Assembly: GCF_011303755.1 (NCBI RefSeq) | Contig: NZ_CP049885.1 | Span: 1,718,001 to 1,782,000 of the forward strand | Direction: 5' to 3' | Source of the DNA: Acidovorax sp. HDW3 | GTDB lineage: Bacteria; Pseudomonadota; Gammaproteobacteria; Burkholderiales; Burkholderiaceae_C | DNA: 64,000 bases | Shown here: positions 45,170 to 53,542 of the stretch, piece by piece | How positions within the stretch are numbered: the first letter of the stretch is position 1 | How the letters are laid out: each line of letters begins with the position of its first letter | Notes under the pieces: model-generated | Told to the model about the DNA's origin: nothing | What the model saw: only the letters and a program-made list of their open reading frames with translations | Databases searched by the model: none | Translations under genes and position numbers: made by a program

Positions 45170-45362
45170 GCCGATCCGGCGCATGCCGGTTCGGCGGTAT
45201 CGAGGGGCGCCAAGCCATGCGCAGCGGGGAGAGTCCGTGGGACTGCCCCCCGGAGGCCAGCACAGCGCGCAGTGCCGCAGCCGCGAAGGCGTGAGGGATG
45301 GAAGCCGAATGGCCGTGGTAGCGAAGTCGGCACGGGGCGCAGCCCGAGAGCCCGACGGCGCG
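45170..45362. repeat. Structured intergenic element, copy A2
   Basis: Second copy of A1. Hairpin 1 GCCGATCCGGC-GCAT-GCCGGTTCGGC is kept. Hairpin 2 is GGGG..AGTCC-GTG-GGACT..CCCC: relative to A1, AGCCC/GGGCT became AGTCC/GGACT, a paired change. CCCGGAGGC, GCGCAG, CGAAGGCGTGAGGGAT and CACGGGGCGCAGCCCG are conserved. Confidence 0.7.
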
Positions 45363-45425
45363 TTGCGCCGGCACGCTCATGGTTGTCGAACTGCGAACCA
45401 CCAACCTTCATGAATTAATCAATTT

Positions 45426-45476
45426 ACGCACAATATTGACATTTCATGCGTGAAAAAATAAACTCACGCACAATAT
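45426..45476 (+). promoter_or_regulatory. Promoter with repeated operator-like boxes
   Basis: TTGACA (45436-45441) and TAAACT (45459-45464) are 17 bases apart, a good sigma-70 spacing. Two direct repeats ACGCACAATAT (45426-45436 and 45466-45476, 40 bp apart) flank it, and an inverted CACGCA box (TGCGTG, 45447-45452) lies within the spacer. This looks like a repressor array for the gene at 45495. Confidence 0.62.
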
Positions 45477-45494
45477 AGGCAACCGAGGTCAATC

Positions 45495-46163
45495 ATGGCA
45501 TTCAGAGCGGACGAAGCGGCACAAGCTGGTTACGACGAAGTGGAGAAATACCTTGTCCCTCGCCCCCGAGATGCGGAAGAGTCGGAAAGAGCGCGAAGCA
45601 AGCAAGCACTGAGGGACATCGTGGATGAGCTCGGACCTGTGGTTGACAGATACCCCACATGGCACCCGCTGGTGCGCAATCACCATGGACGTCACCCTAC
45701 GACCAGACCTAGTGATCGCTGCGGGTACAAGGGCCTCGATCACACGCGGCACTTCGTCAACGGATTCATCACCTGCCCCTATGGCGATGGCCAAGATGTA
45801 CTGGACTCCGTGGTCGCCCTTCCCCGCCACCACGCTGCTCACATCACAGCGGAAAGGCTGGATGTGCAGTTCTACGCCGCAGAGACCACCCCGATTTTGG
45901 TCAAGTGCAACTGGGAAGAGCCGTTGCCGATGGACAAGATGATCCCCCTGGCTATCGCTGTGCCCCTGATCTTGGAGAAAGAAGTTCCGTGCTGGACCTG
46001 GTCACAGGTCGCGGAGACCTGGGAGTCGATGCGTTCGTATTTCCTGGGCGCCCCTCACGGCGCCAGGTCGTCGCTGTTTGTGAGCCAGGAGACCGGACAG
46101 GGGATCAAGAAGGTTTGGGAAACGCTGATCTACACGGGAATGTTCGGCCCGATCAAGGTGTGA
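45495..46163 (+). CDS. Unrecognised 222-residue protein
   Basis: Starts MAFRADEAAQAGYDEVEKYL with a predicted N-terminal helical region, then a mixed part (HHGRHPTTRPSDRCGYKGLD, FVNGFITCPYGDGQDVLDSV) and a C-terminal part FVSQETGQGIKKVWETLIYT. No domain is recognised. RBS CGAGG precedes the ATG, and a well-formed promoter with repeated boxes lies upstream, so it is likely a real and regulated gene. Confidence 0.68.
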   Translation: MAFRADEAAQAGYDEVEKYLVPRPRDAEESERARSKQALRDIVDELGPVVDRYPTWHPLVRNHHGRHPTTRPSDRCGYKGLDHTRHFVNGFITCPYGDGQDVLDSVVALPRHHAAHITAERLDVQFYAAETTPILVKCNWEEPLPMDKMIPLAIAVPLILEKEVPCWTWSQVAETWESMRSYFLGAPHGARSSLFVSQETGQGIKKVWETLIYTGMFGPIKV

Positions 46164-46331
46164 TCGTGCTCTCGCCATCGACCGACGCGCCAACGCCGCA
46201 ACCGAGGCGGTAGCGAAGGCTGCGGCGTTCTGGCTGGTCTTCGGGGTTCAACACCGGGCGCGGCCACCGCCGCGCCCGGATTTTTGAATCCACCCGGCCC
46301 AGGTCGGAACGGCCTGGGCCGGGTGCTGGCG

Positions 46332-46544
46332 TCATTCCTTCGTCTCGATGATCCACCACACGGCCCGCGCCAGGGCGCGGCCCGTGATGGGGTGAACGTC
46401 CGTGAGGTCGGCGTGGGCCGTCCAGCCCGAGGGTGGACGGTAGCCGCGCACATCGCCCGCGCCGTGCCAGCGGCGGGCGCGCACCGTGCCCGGTGCATAG
46501 ATCGCCGCCATCCGCGGGCGGCTCGTAGTGTCGGTGGTAGGCAT
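46332..46544 (-). CDS. Small conserved-looking ICE protein
   Basis: A 70-residue protein: MAAIYAPGTVRARRWHGAGD, YRPPSGWTAHADLTDVHPIT, ARAVWWIIETKE. The start has AGGAG at proper distance. I recall similar short proteins next to ParB-like genes on ICEs, but cannot name a family. Confidence 0.58.
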   Translation of the reverse strand: MPTTDTTSRPRMAAIYAPGTVRARRWHGAGDVRGYRPPSGWTAHADLTDVHPITGRALARAVWWIIETKE

Positions 46545-46605
46545 GGGTCTGGCTCCTGCAAGCTAACACCCCGGCCGGGGCCGGGGCGCCGGTCTGTATC
46601 GAGGG

Positions 46606-48660
46606 TCAAGCGGCCAACGCTTCGGCCGCTTCATCCACCACGGCGGGGGTTTCTTCCGGGCCGTCCTCCGATGAGGTCTCCTGCGGCCCCTCGGCCTTGA
46701 AGATGGCAGGCATCCAGCCCGTGCCCTCGGCCAGCCGCTCGGCCTCGCTGGCAATGTCGGCCTTCTTGAGCTTGCCAAGCCGGTTGACGTGATCCGGCGC
46801 GAACTCGCCCACGGCTTGCAGGATTGCAGCCTTCGGAACGTGCTTGAAATACCCCTCGGCGCTCGGCTTCCACCATGCCGCCATGTCGAGGCCCACGGCC
46901 TGCGCCAGTTCCGCGCCGGGCTGGTGCGGCGTGGCGCGAGGCGTCACCACGTCCACCGCCCCCGCCACGCACACGGCCAGCAGTTGGACCAACTCGCCTT
47001 GCTCCATCGCCAGCAGCGCGGCGAACAGTGCGGCGCTGTCCTCGGGCAGCTTGTCGCCCCATGCCTGCTGCACCTCGCGCAGCGCCAGGGCGGCGGGTGA
47101 TTCCGGCCAGTCCGGGGCCATGCCTTCCAGCCGGTCTTGCACGGTGAGGCGAACCCCCATCGGCATGTCGTGCCCGTAGTAGCGACCCTGCAAGACGCTC
47201 TGCACCACGCCATGCACCAGCGCGGCCAGCGCCGCTTGCGGATGCCGGGCGACCTCGATTTGCAGCGCGGCGGTGCGGTGCGCGCTCAGGCGCTGCGCCA
47301 GCCGGTCGGAGACGGCGGGGGCCTGGGCCTGGGCTTCTTCCGTCGCTTCGTCTTCATCGTCGTTCGCGCCTTCACCCTCGGCAAAGCCTTGGCGCAGCTT
47401 CTCCAGCGTGCGCAGCGCCTTGGCCTCGGCCTCGCGCAGCAGCCCGCGATGGACCACGGCGTCCCCGTTGCGGTCGATGGTGACGATGGCACCGGCTGCG
47501 GCTTTCACACTCGCGCTGTAGCCCTGCAAGCCGTCTTCCAGCGCCTGCAACTGCTCGCCCAGGCGTTCGCCTTCTTCCTGCAAGGCTTCCGCCTTGTCTT
47601 CGTCGTCGGCGTCCATCGCCGCATCCACAGCAACGCCTGCGGCCTGCATCTTCTCTTGCAGCCGCTCGATGCACTGCGCCTCGCGCTTGTTCGGCGTGCG
47701 CCGCTCCCTCGGGGCACGCTGGAAGGCTTGCAGGTCGGCATGGGTCATGGCGGGGGTGGCGTCCACCCAGGCCCAGCCCTCGGTGCGGATGGTGTCGGCC
47801 ATACCGGTCAGCTTCTCGCGCACCAGCGTTTCCAGCATCGCAGTGTCGGACACATACACGCCCGCATCGCCTTCCGCGAACAGGTCGCGGCGGATGCCGC
47901 CGCCTGCGGCTTCGTAGGCGTCCAGCCCGACGAAGCGCACCAGCGGATGCGAGGCTCCAATCTCGCGCTCGGTCAGGCGCTCGCGCAGCGCGGACGGGTT
48001 GCGCTGCCACTGCGGCGCATCGTAGAACGCGGCCTCCTGCGCGGCATGGTCGTCGGTGATGGCAAGGGCCATCAACTGATCGAGCGTCACGGCATCGGCA
48101 CGGTAGTCGTCTATCAGGCGCGGCGAGACGTTCGCCAGCTTCAAACGGCGCTGCACCACCAGCGGCGTTACGGAGAAATCCGCCGCAATGTCCTCGATGG
48201 GCCGGCCCTCGGCCACCAGGGCGGCGAAGGCCTCGAACTGGTCAGCCGGGTGCATGGCCTCTCGCTGCACGTTCTCGGTGAGGCTGGCAGTCCGTGCCGT
48301 GCCATTGGCCACCTGCAGGCAAGGCACGTTCCAATCCTTAGCGATGCGGTGCTTTTTCGCCAGCAGCTTGAGCGCCGCGAGGCGACGGCCACCGGCCACC
48401 ACCTCGTAATGCAGGCCATCGGCAGCGGGAATCACGATCAGGTTTTGCAGCAGGCCCACGCGCTGGATGGACGCGGCCAGCTCGGGGATGGACATGCGCG
48501 GGACGGTCTTGCGCACGTTGCGGCCCGTGGGGCGCAGCACCAGCCGCGACAGCGGCACCAGGATCATGTGCTTGCTCGGGTCGGCAGCTTGCAGCACGTT
48601 GGCGACGCTGCTGGCTGCGGTGTGGACGGCTTGGGCTTCGGTGGTGGTAACGGCGTTCAT
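46606..48660 (-). CDS. ParB/RepB/Spo0J-family protein, large ICE type
   Basis: A 684-residue protein with an N-terminal ParB/Srx domain (LVPLSRLVLRPTGRNVRKTV, VGLLQNLIVIPAADGLHYEV, VVAGGRRLAALKLL with the GxRR motif, LTENVQREAMHPADQFEAF) and the ParB HTH (IEDIAADFSVTPLVVQRRLK). A coiled-coil, acidic middle (CIERLQEKMQAAGVAVDAAM, GEGANDDEDEATEEAQAQAP) and a long C-terminal region follow. Such large ParB-like proteins are typical of ICEs and plasmids; whether it partitions DNA or is a CTP-dependent regulator is open. The DUF932 gene upstream is 65 bases away. Confidence 0.87.
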   Translation of the reverse strand: MNAVTTTEAQAVHTAASSVANVLQAADPSKHMILVPLSRLVLRPTGRNVRKTVPRMSIPELAASIQRVGLLQNLIVIPAADGLHYEVVAGGRRLAALKLLAKKHRIAKDWNVPCLQVANGTARTASLTENVQREAMHPADQFEAFAALVAEGRPIEDIAADFSVTPLVVQRRLKLANVSPRLIDDYRADAVTLDQLMALAITDDHAAQEAAFYDAPQWQRNPSALRERLTEREIGASHPLVRFVGLDAYEAAGGGIRRDLFAEGDAGVYVSDTAMLETLVREKLTGMADTIRTEGWAWVDATPAMTHADLQAFQRAPRERRTPNKREAQCIERLQEKMQAAGVAVDAAMDADDEDKAEALQEEGERLGEQLQALEDGLQGYSASVKAAAGAIVTIDRNGDAVVHRGLLREAEAKALRTLEKLRQGFAEGEGANDDEDEATEEAQAQAPAVSDRLAQRLSAHRTAALQIEVARHPQAALAALVHGVVQSVLQGRYYGHDMPMGVRLTVQDRLEGMAPDWPESPAALALREVQQAWGDKLPEDSAALFAALLAMEQGELVQLLAVCVAGAVDVVTPRATPHQPGAELAQAVGLDMAAWWKPSAEGYFKHVPKAAILQAVGEFAPDHVNRLGKLKKADIASEAERLAEGTGWMPAIFKAEGPQETSSEDGPEETPAVVDEAAEALAA

Positions 48661-48725
48661 GGTGAATCTCCAATCGAGTGAAACAAGGGAATGGAGGGAA
48701 CCGCCCCTCCGGCGGGGGGAACGGT

Positions 48726-49553
48726 TCAAGCCTTCAACTGGCGCATGCCATCGGCCAGCAGCCACAGGGCGCGGTTCAGGCGAATGTCGGAATCGATGCC
48801 CTGCACGGGGCGGGTCTGCTGCCTGCGGCCATTGGCAGCACGGCCGGACAATCCGCCCTTGGTCAGGTTCTCCTGCGTGCGGTTGAACACACTCCACAGG
48901 TCGGGGCGGCGGTCGTCGAAGCGGCGCGGCATCAGGATTTGCGATTCCGTGATGGGCGCGGGCTTGGTCGGATCGTCGTACCTGAGGGCCAGCGCGGCGC
49001 GGGCGAACACCTGCGATTCACTATCGTCCAAGGTGACGCCGCGCATCAGGTCGCGCGACTCCTTCACGCGGTCAAAACCGTGCAGCACCTCGAAGGCGCC
49101 TTCAATGACCTGGCCCGCCACGTCGCCCTTGTGCGGCACCCGCACATCGGCCACGGTGTCGCCGCAGACAAGGCCATTGCTGCAAACGAATCGGAACTGG
49201 CCCGCCAGCATCTGGTAGCTGCTGGTGCCGTCGTGCGAGTTCAGCAGAATGATTTCGTTGGCCTCTGCACCGTTGATCTGGCTGGCATGGCGCAGGCGCA
49301 GCATGTGTTTCGTGTGCTCGCGCTTGCCTTCGTTGCGCACGCGGGTTTGCGTCACCATGAAGGGCTGAAACCCTTCCTTGCGAAGCTCGGTCAGCACCGC
49401 CACCGTGGGGATGTAGGCGTACCGCTCGGAGCGGCTTTCGTGCGGGGCGTCCGCGAAGATGGACGGGGCCACCCTGCGAATCTGGTCATCGGACAGCGGG
49501 GAGTCGCTGCGCAATGCCGGGGAATGGGAAGCGAAACGGGATGCGAGTTGCAT
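48726..49553 (-). CDS. DUF932 protein
   Basis: A 275-residue DUF932 (phage/plasmid-like TIGR03299) protein: RYAYIPTVAVLTELRKEGFQ, RLRHASQINGAEANEIILLN, HDGTSSYQMLAGQFRFVCSN, GLVCGDTVADVRVPHKG. Widespread on mobile elements; function unknown. The start at 49553 is preceded by AGGAGAAAGACC. Confidence 0.85.
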   Translation of the reverse strand: MQLASRFASHSPALRSDSPLSDDQIRRVAPSIFADAPHESRSERYAYIPTVAVLTELRKEGFQPFMVTQTRVRNEGKREHTKHMLRLRHASQINGAEANEIILLNSHDGTSSYQMLAGQFRFVCSNGLVCGDTVADVRVPHKGDVAGQVIEGAFEVLHGFDRVKESRDLMRGVTLDDSESQVFARAALALRYDDPTKPAPITESQILMPRRFDDRRPDLWSVFNRTQENLTKGGLSGRAANGRRQQTRPVQGIDSDIRLNRALWLLADGMRQLKA

Positions 49554-49893
49554 GGTCTTTCTCCTGACAAAGTTGGCTATTGAAGAAACCGCACACCGGA
49601 TTCCTAGATTCGAAGCCCAGCCTTTCGGCTGTTCGGTGCGGTCGGCACGAAGAACCCGGTTGGCCTCGTTGCCACCGTCTTTCCTGAGTTCATCGCCCGC
49701 GACGGTCAGGAGCGCGCGAACGGGCGCCGTCAAGGAGACAAGCGCAGGGCTGGTGCGGCCCGCAGGCGCAGCCGAGGACACGGCCCTGCGCGCCTTGATG
49801 GCACACGGGAGCGGGCTACAGTCGCGAGCAAGGTGATGGAGTCAGGGGAGACGGCTGGACAGGCAACGGCCACCTCGATGTGCGGACCGCACG
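49554..49893. other. Intergenic region upstream of the DUF932 gene
   Basis: No gene supported. It should contain the DUF932 promoter on the minus strand; short open frames here lack start signals. Confidence 0.4.
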
Positions 49894-50051
49894 GCAAGCG
49901 AAGCGCGCAGGCCCGGATCTGGAAGCCGGGCCGGAGGCGTCAGCCGAGCGGAGTGAGGGAACGATGGAAGCCCGTCAGGGGCGAGACGCCGCAGGCGGCT
50001 CGATGCGTAGCACGACAGCGCGACCGGCCGTGCTCCTTGGCCGGGACGCCC
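49894..50051. repeat. Structured intergenic element, copy B1
   Basis: GGCAAGCGAAGCGCGCA, hairpin GGCCCGG / CCGGGCC, then GGAGGCGTCAGCCGAGCGGA, GTGAGGGAACGATGGAAGCC, GGCTCGATGCGTAGCACGAC and a closing hairpin CCGGCC / GGCCGG. It is highly similar to B2 (51042-51201), and shares GCAAGCGAAGCGCGCAG and the GAGGGA..GGA block with copies A1/A2. Confidence 0.72.
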
Positions 50052-50151
50052 ATTTCAACTTGGGCAGGTACGGATGGATACAGCAGTTGAAATCCATGCC
50101 GGTGCCTTCACTTATCCCTTGGACATTCGCCATCTACACAAGGGGAGGGAT

Positions 50152-50442
50152 ATGGCAGATTTTTGCATCACGGCTGTCAGGTACAACCAAGACCGGAGCC
50201 ACATCGAATACGTTCGTGTGAACGAAGAGAAGCCTGAGAAGATTGGGCTAAACCGTACCGTGTCACGCGCGTTCGTGGCCGACCTCATCCGCCTCGGCAA
50301 GGTGACATTCCAGACTAGAACGAAAACGGCTGAAGGGAATTGGAAGGTGGGTGCGCAGGTGCATCTCATCGACGATGTCTACCTGACGACCAACAAGAAC
50401 AGCACCAAGCGGGACAATCTGGAGAACCTGCCGGAGTTCTAA
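50152..50442 (+). CDS. DUF3892-like small protein
   Basis: A 96-residue protein: MADFCITAVRYNQDRSHIEY, VRVNEEKPEKIG, SRAFVADLIRLGKVTFQTRT. The N-terminus ITAVRYN...I..V matches what I know of DUF3892, a small beta-rich family on islands. RBS AGGGGAGGGA precedes the ATG at 50152. Confidence 0.72.
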   Translation: MADFCITAVRYNQDRSHIEYVRVNEEKPEKIGLNRTVSRAFVADLIRLGKVTFQTRTKTAEGNWKVGAQVHLIDDVYLTTNKNSTKRDNLENLPEF

Positions 50443-50473
50443 GGGGCTCGTGTTGCCTCGCGTCGGGTTTGAA

Positions 50474-50493
50474 GGGGCGTCCTGCGACGCCCC
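50474..50493. terminator. Hairpin between convergent DUF3892 and DUF2958 genes
   Basis: GGGGCGTC-CTGC-GACGCCCC, perfect eight-base-pair stem; no clear T tract. Confidence 0.6.
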
Positions 50494-50502
50494 AGGGCTG
50501 GG

Positions 50503-50853
50503 TCAGACTACGACCCGCCCAGCCAACCGCGCATCGCGCGCATAGGAGCTCAACCGCTTATCGGCGCGGAACGACAGGTCACGCTCGATCGGCAGGCCCA
50601 GCCCACCACGCACAGTCGCCAGCTCGTCCAGGCTGACCCAGCCGATTTCCGGCATCCCCAAGCCCAGATCACACAAGCCGAAGGCGTGATCGTGGTCATC
50701 GGGATCAATCTCAGTCAGCAGCCAGGTTGCGCTGGCATCCGGCGTAAACAGCTTGACCACAGGCGCCGGATCGAAGTCCGGATTTTCCAAAGATTCGCGG
50801 CCGTTGGCCAGCAGCATCACGCGCTGCTCGTCGGTGATGAGTGCGTTGTTCAT
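50503..50853 (-). CDS. DUF2958 protein, paralogue 2
   Basis: A 116-residue protein: LITDEQRVMLLANGRESLEN, DFDPAPVVKLFTPDASATWL, FGLCDLGLGMPEIGWVSLDE, LGLPIERDLSFRADKRLSSY. It is closely similar to paralogue 3 from DFDPAP to the C-terminus. The start at 50853 is preceded by AGGAGTTCACC. Confidence 0.85.
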   Translation of the reverse strand: MNNALITDEQRVMLLANGRESLENPDFDPAPVVKLFTPDASATWLLTEIDPDDHDHAFGLCDLGLGMPEIGWVSLDELATVRGGLGLPIERDLSFRADKRLSSYARDARLAGRVVV

Positions 50854-51041
50854 GGTGAACTCCTGAAGATTGCCGGGCGGAATTGCCCGTCACCTCCAAG
50901 TCACGGCGCAGCGCAAGCAGTCAGGGGTCGAAGACGGTCGGAGGCCGCCAGCGTGCTTGCACGCGCAGCCCTTGACGGTGAGAACGCCGTGGTACGGTGA
51001 AGGGAACAGCAAGACCGCCCTGCCCCACACAGACTTGACCG
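50854..51041. other. Intergenic region upstream of DUF2958 paralogue 2
   Basis: No gene seen; presumably holds the promoter of the DUF2958 gene, followed by structured element B2. Confidence 0.4.
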
Positions 51042-51201
51042 GGCAAGCGGAGCGCGCAGGCCCCGATCACAAAGCGGGGCCGGAGGCGTCAGCCGAGCGC
51101 AGCGAGGGAATGATGGAAGCCCACCGGGGGCGAGACCCGCACAGTGGGGCTCGATGCGCAGCACGACAGCGCGACCGGCCATCCCATGGCCGGGGACGCC
51201 C
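51042..51201. repeat. Structured intergenic element, copy B2
   Basis: Second copy of B1. The first hairpin is GGCCCCG / CGGGGCC, where the sixth pair is swapped relative to B1 (GGCCCGG / CCGGGCC), a compensatory change. GGAGGCGTCAGCCGAGCG, GAGGGAATGATGGAAGCCC, GGCTCGATGCGCAGCACGAC and the closing CCGGCC / GGCCGG stem are conserved. Confidence 0.72.
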
Positions 51202-51409
51202 CTGCGGCGATCCAACCACAGATGGGGTTTGTGCTTGGGCTGATTTTGCGGATAATGTGCCCAAGGCCTCGTCCGCCTGAGCTTCGAGCGGCTCAATCAA
51301 GACCGTTTTCTTCCTGATTTCTCCCTCTTTGTGCCACCCACCATGCGATGTCGCCTGGGCGTGGACCAAGTAAGCGCTCGATTGGTCCCCGCTGAAACAG
51401 GAGAATCGT

Positions 51410-52336
51410 ATGTCCCTCGGCATTTCCGACCTCGCCCATTCCGTTCGCAAGAACAGCGCCGCTGCTGCCGTGCCTGTGCCGCTTGGCCATGCGCAGCAAC
51501 TCGTCGCCGCCGCATTGGGCTACAAGACGTTTGCCGCCTACCAGGCGGCACAAGCCACCACGCAAGAACCCGCGAGCCTGACCGACGTTCACCACGTTGT
51601 GCTGGACGAAGACCTGCTCGATCAACGCGCCAGTGAACTGGGGGCAGCCCTGCCCCCGGATCGCTTGCAAGAACTGATCGAAACGGCCTTCCGGGAGCGA
51701 GCGCCCCATACGCGCATCCATGCCTCTCATGCCGCCTTCGAGGACTACCTGCGGCAGCACGTTGACCAGGTGGTTATCGAGGATGACCACGTGAACAGCG
51801 AAATGGCCAACGCCAACTTCGATGGCGTCAATGAAGTCTATTTCGATTTCGAGGTCGAGTTCGAGAACGTCCCTGTCGGCGGTGCGCTGGATATCGACCT
51901 CGACGGACACGTCGGCCTTGGCATCGACACCGAGCGCCCCTACGCGGGCCACATCGTTAATGTGGAAGGCACCCTGAGCGTGCAGCGTTTGGGCCGCCGC
52001 TGCTTTGGGTCGGTGGACTGCCAAGTGACCAACGCAGATCTCGATATGGACTGGGGCGGCGACGACCACGAAGACGGACCGCCCGTGCGCAGCATGTCCC
52101 AGGCCTATGCCGATCTGTTGGGCCTGGACCTGCACGAAGTGGGGAACCTCGTCGATGTGGACGCCGAACCGCAAGACGGCCACAGCGGCGAGATGGTCTA
52201 CAGCTACATCCTCGATTTCACGGACTACGCCTCACCCGTAGTGGCACGGAAGATCCTGCAGCGCCACGCTTCGCTTCGCATCGAGGTCGGCCCCGACTTC
52301 TTCGAGAACGTGCGCAGCGACGACTGGCCTCGCTGA
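51410..52336 (+). CDS. Unrecognised acidic protein with glyoxalase-associated N-terminus
   Basis: A 308-residue protein. Residues ~20-50 (VPLGHAQQLVAAALGYKTFA, AYQAAQ) resemble a short domain found in 'glyoxalase superfamily' annotated proteins. The rest is very acidic (YFDFEVEFENVPVGGALDID, NADLDMDWGGDDHEDGPPVR) and predicted beta-rich; no domain known to me. Upstream is element B2; downstream a strong hairpin separates it from a convergent DUF2958 paralogue. Acidity might indicate DNA mimicry, but this is speculation. Confidence 0.62.
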   Translation: MSLGISDLAHSVRKNSAAAAVPVPLGHAQQLVAAALGYKTFAAYQAAQATTQEPASLTDVHHVVLDEDLLDQRASELGAALPPDRLQELIETAFRERAPHTRIHASHAAFEDYLRQHVDQVVIEDDHVNSEMANANFDGVNEVYFDFEVEFENVPVGGALDIDLDGHVGLGIDTERPYAGHIVNVEGTLSVQRLGRRCFGSVDCQVTNADLDMDWGGDDHEDGPPVRSMSQAYADLLGLDLHEVGNLVDVDAEPQDGHSGEMVYSYILDFTDYASPVVARKILQRHASLRIEVGPDFFENVRSDDWPR

Positions 52337-52383
52337 AGGTCCATTGAAGGAAGCCGATGCAGCGCTGAAACGCGCTGTGCAAT

Positions 52384-52411
52384 GAACGGGGCGCCTCTCG
52401 ACGCCCCGTTC
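52384..52411. terminator. Hairpin between convergent genes
   Basis: GAACGGGGCG / CGCCCCGTTC, ten-base-pair perfect stem with an eight-base loop, between the 51410 gene and DUF2958 paralogue 3. Confidence 0.68.
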
Positions 52412-52415
52412 AAGC

Positions 52416-52730
52416 TCAAGTGACGATCCGGCCGGAGTGCCGCGCATCGCACACATGGGCGCTCAGCCGCTTCCCAGCCCGAAAGCTCAGATCACGCTCG
52501 ATCGGCAGCCCCAGCCGACCACGTACCGTGGTCAGTTCCTGCAGGCTGACCCAGCCCAGTTCGGGACAACCCAAGCCCAGGTCGCACAACCTAAAGGCGT
52601 GGTCGCGCTCCTCCAGGTCGATCTCAGTGAGCAGCCAGGTCGCGCCGGTGTCGGGCGTAAACAGCTTGAGCATGGGTGCGGGATCGAAGTCCGTTTTGTG
52701 CTGGGTGTCCGAACACAGAGTCTCCGGCAC
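52416..52730 (-). pseudogene. DUF2958 paralogue 3, N-terminally truncated
   Basis: From DFDPAPMLKLFTPDTGATWL to the C-terminus it follows paralogue 2, but the first ~24 residues (LITDEQ...) are replaced by an unrelated MPETLCSDTQHKT. The break at ~52690 lies 80 bases before hamA, so the Hachiman cassette appears to have entered this gene. An open frame of 104 residues remains and could still be translated. Confidence 0.72.
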
Positions 52731-52768
52731 AATGTAGCAAATCGTAGCAAGTCAATCAGGGAGGGAGC

Positions 52769-53542
52769 GTGTTGTATCAACCTTGGTGCGATAGAGATGT
52801 CGAAGAAGACGCCAGTAAGCAGCTCTGGCGACTGGCCGAGCGCGAAGGGGGAAGAGCCGCCATTAAAGCGATTCTCACCACCCGCATCCGATCTCACTAC
52901 GACAACCTGGACCAAATTGCCGATGACGTGCGCGAGCTGGGGTATCCAGGTGCAGCTGCTATTTTGTCCGAGCGCATGCCACGCTCAGCCCGAGCGCGTT
53001 CTGGAGAACTTGGCGAAATCCTCGCAACCGAGTTGGTCGAGGAACACCTTGATTTCAAGATTCCGGTACGTCGGTTGCGTTACAAGGACGGGCGAGAAAT
53101 GGCGCTGCGCGGCGATGACTTCGTTGGATTGAGGCTCGATGACCAAGCCAATCTGCATTTTCTGAAAGGGGAGTCGAAAAGTCGCGCCAACCTTTCCAGA
53201 GCCACCATTTCAGAGGCCCGCGAGGCGCTATCTCGGGATGACGGCCGCCCCACCGCTACTTCTCTGCTGTTTGTCGCGGATCGCCTTATGGAAGGGGGCG
53301 GTGAGCGCCGGGACGTGGGCCGGAAAATTCGCAACGAAGTCGCCAGCAGAGCAGCGCCCCCCGCGAGGACCAGCCACATGCTGTTCACCATGTCGGGCAA
53401 TGCGACCCCTCAGGCGCAGCTTGATGACCTAGCAGCGGCGGGCGGAAACCGCCCTCAGTTATCTGCACACCTGCGCATAGAAGATCACCAGGCCTTTATC
53501 CGGGCCTGCTACGAAAGGGCGCTGGCACTTGGAAACGATTGA
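52769..53542 (+). CDS. hamA: Hachiman defence protein HamA (DUF1837 nuclease)
   Basis: A 257-residue DUF1837 protein. The PD-(D/E)xK-type nuclease core is visible: SGELGEILATELVEEHLDFK, KDGREMALRGDDFVGLRLDD and FLKGESKSRA, with Glu135-x-Lys137 as catalytic pair. In Hachiman, HamA is held inactive by HamB and degrades DNA once HamB senses damaged or invading DNA. Start is GTG at 52769 after GGGAGGGA. It overlaps hamB by 14 bases. The family name is from recognition of DUF1837 plus the adjoining large helicase; no search was run. Confidence 0.85.
   Translation: MLYQPWCDRDVEEDASKQLWRLAEREGGRAAIKAILTTRIRSHYDNLDQIADDVRELGYPGAAAILSERMPRSARARSGELGEILATELVEEHLDFKIPVRRLRYKDGREMALRGDDFVGLRLDDQANLHFLKGESKSRANLSRATISEAREALSRDDGRPTATSLLFVADRLMEGGGERRDVGRKIRNEVASRAAPPARTSHMLFTMSGNATPQAQLDDLAAAGGNRPQLSAHLRIEDHQAFIRACYERALALGND

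Noticed and set aside
47137..48681. A 514-codon plus-strand open frame opposite the ParB-like gene
   Set aside because: The minus-strand product has clear ParB motifs; the plus-strand translation is low-complexity and unrecognisable.
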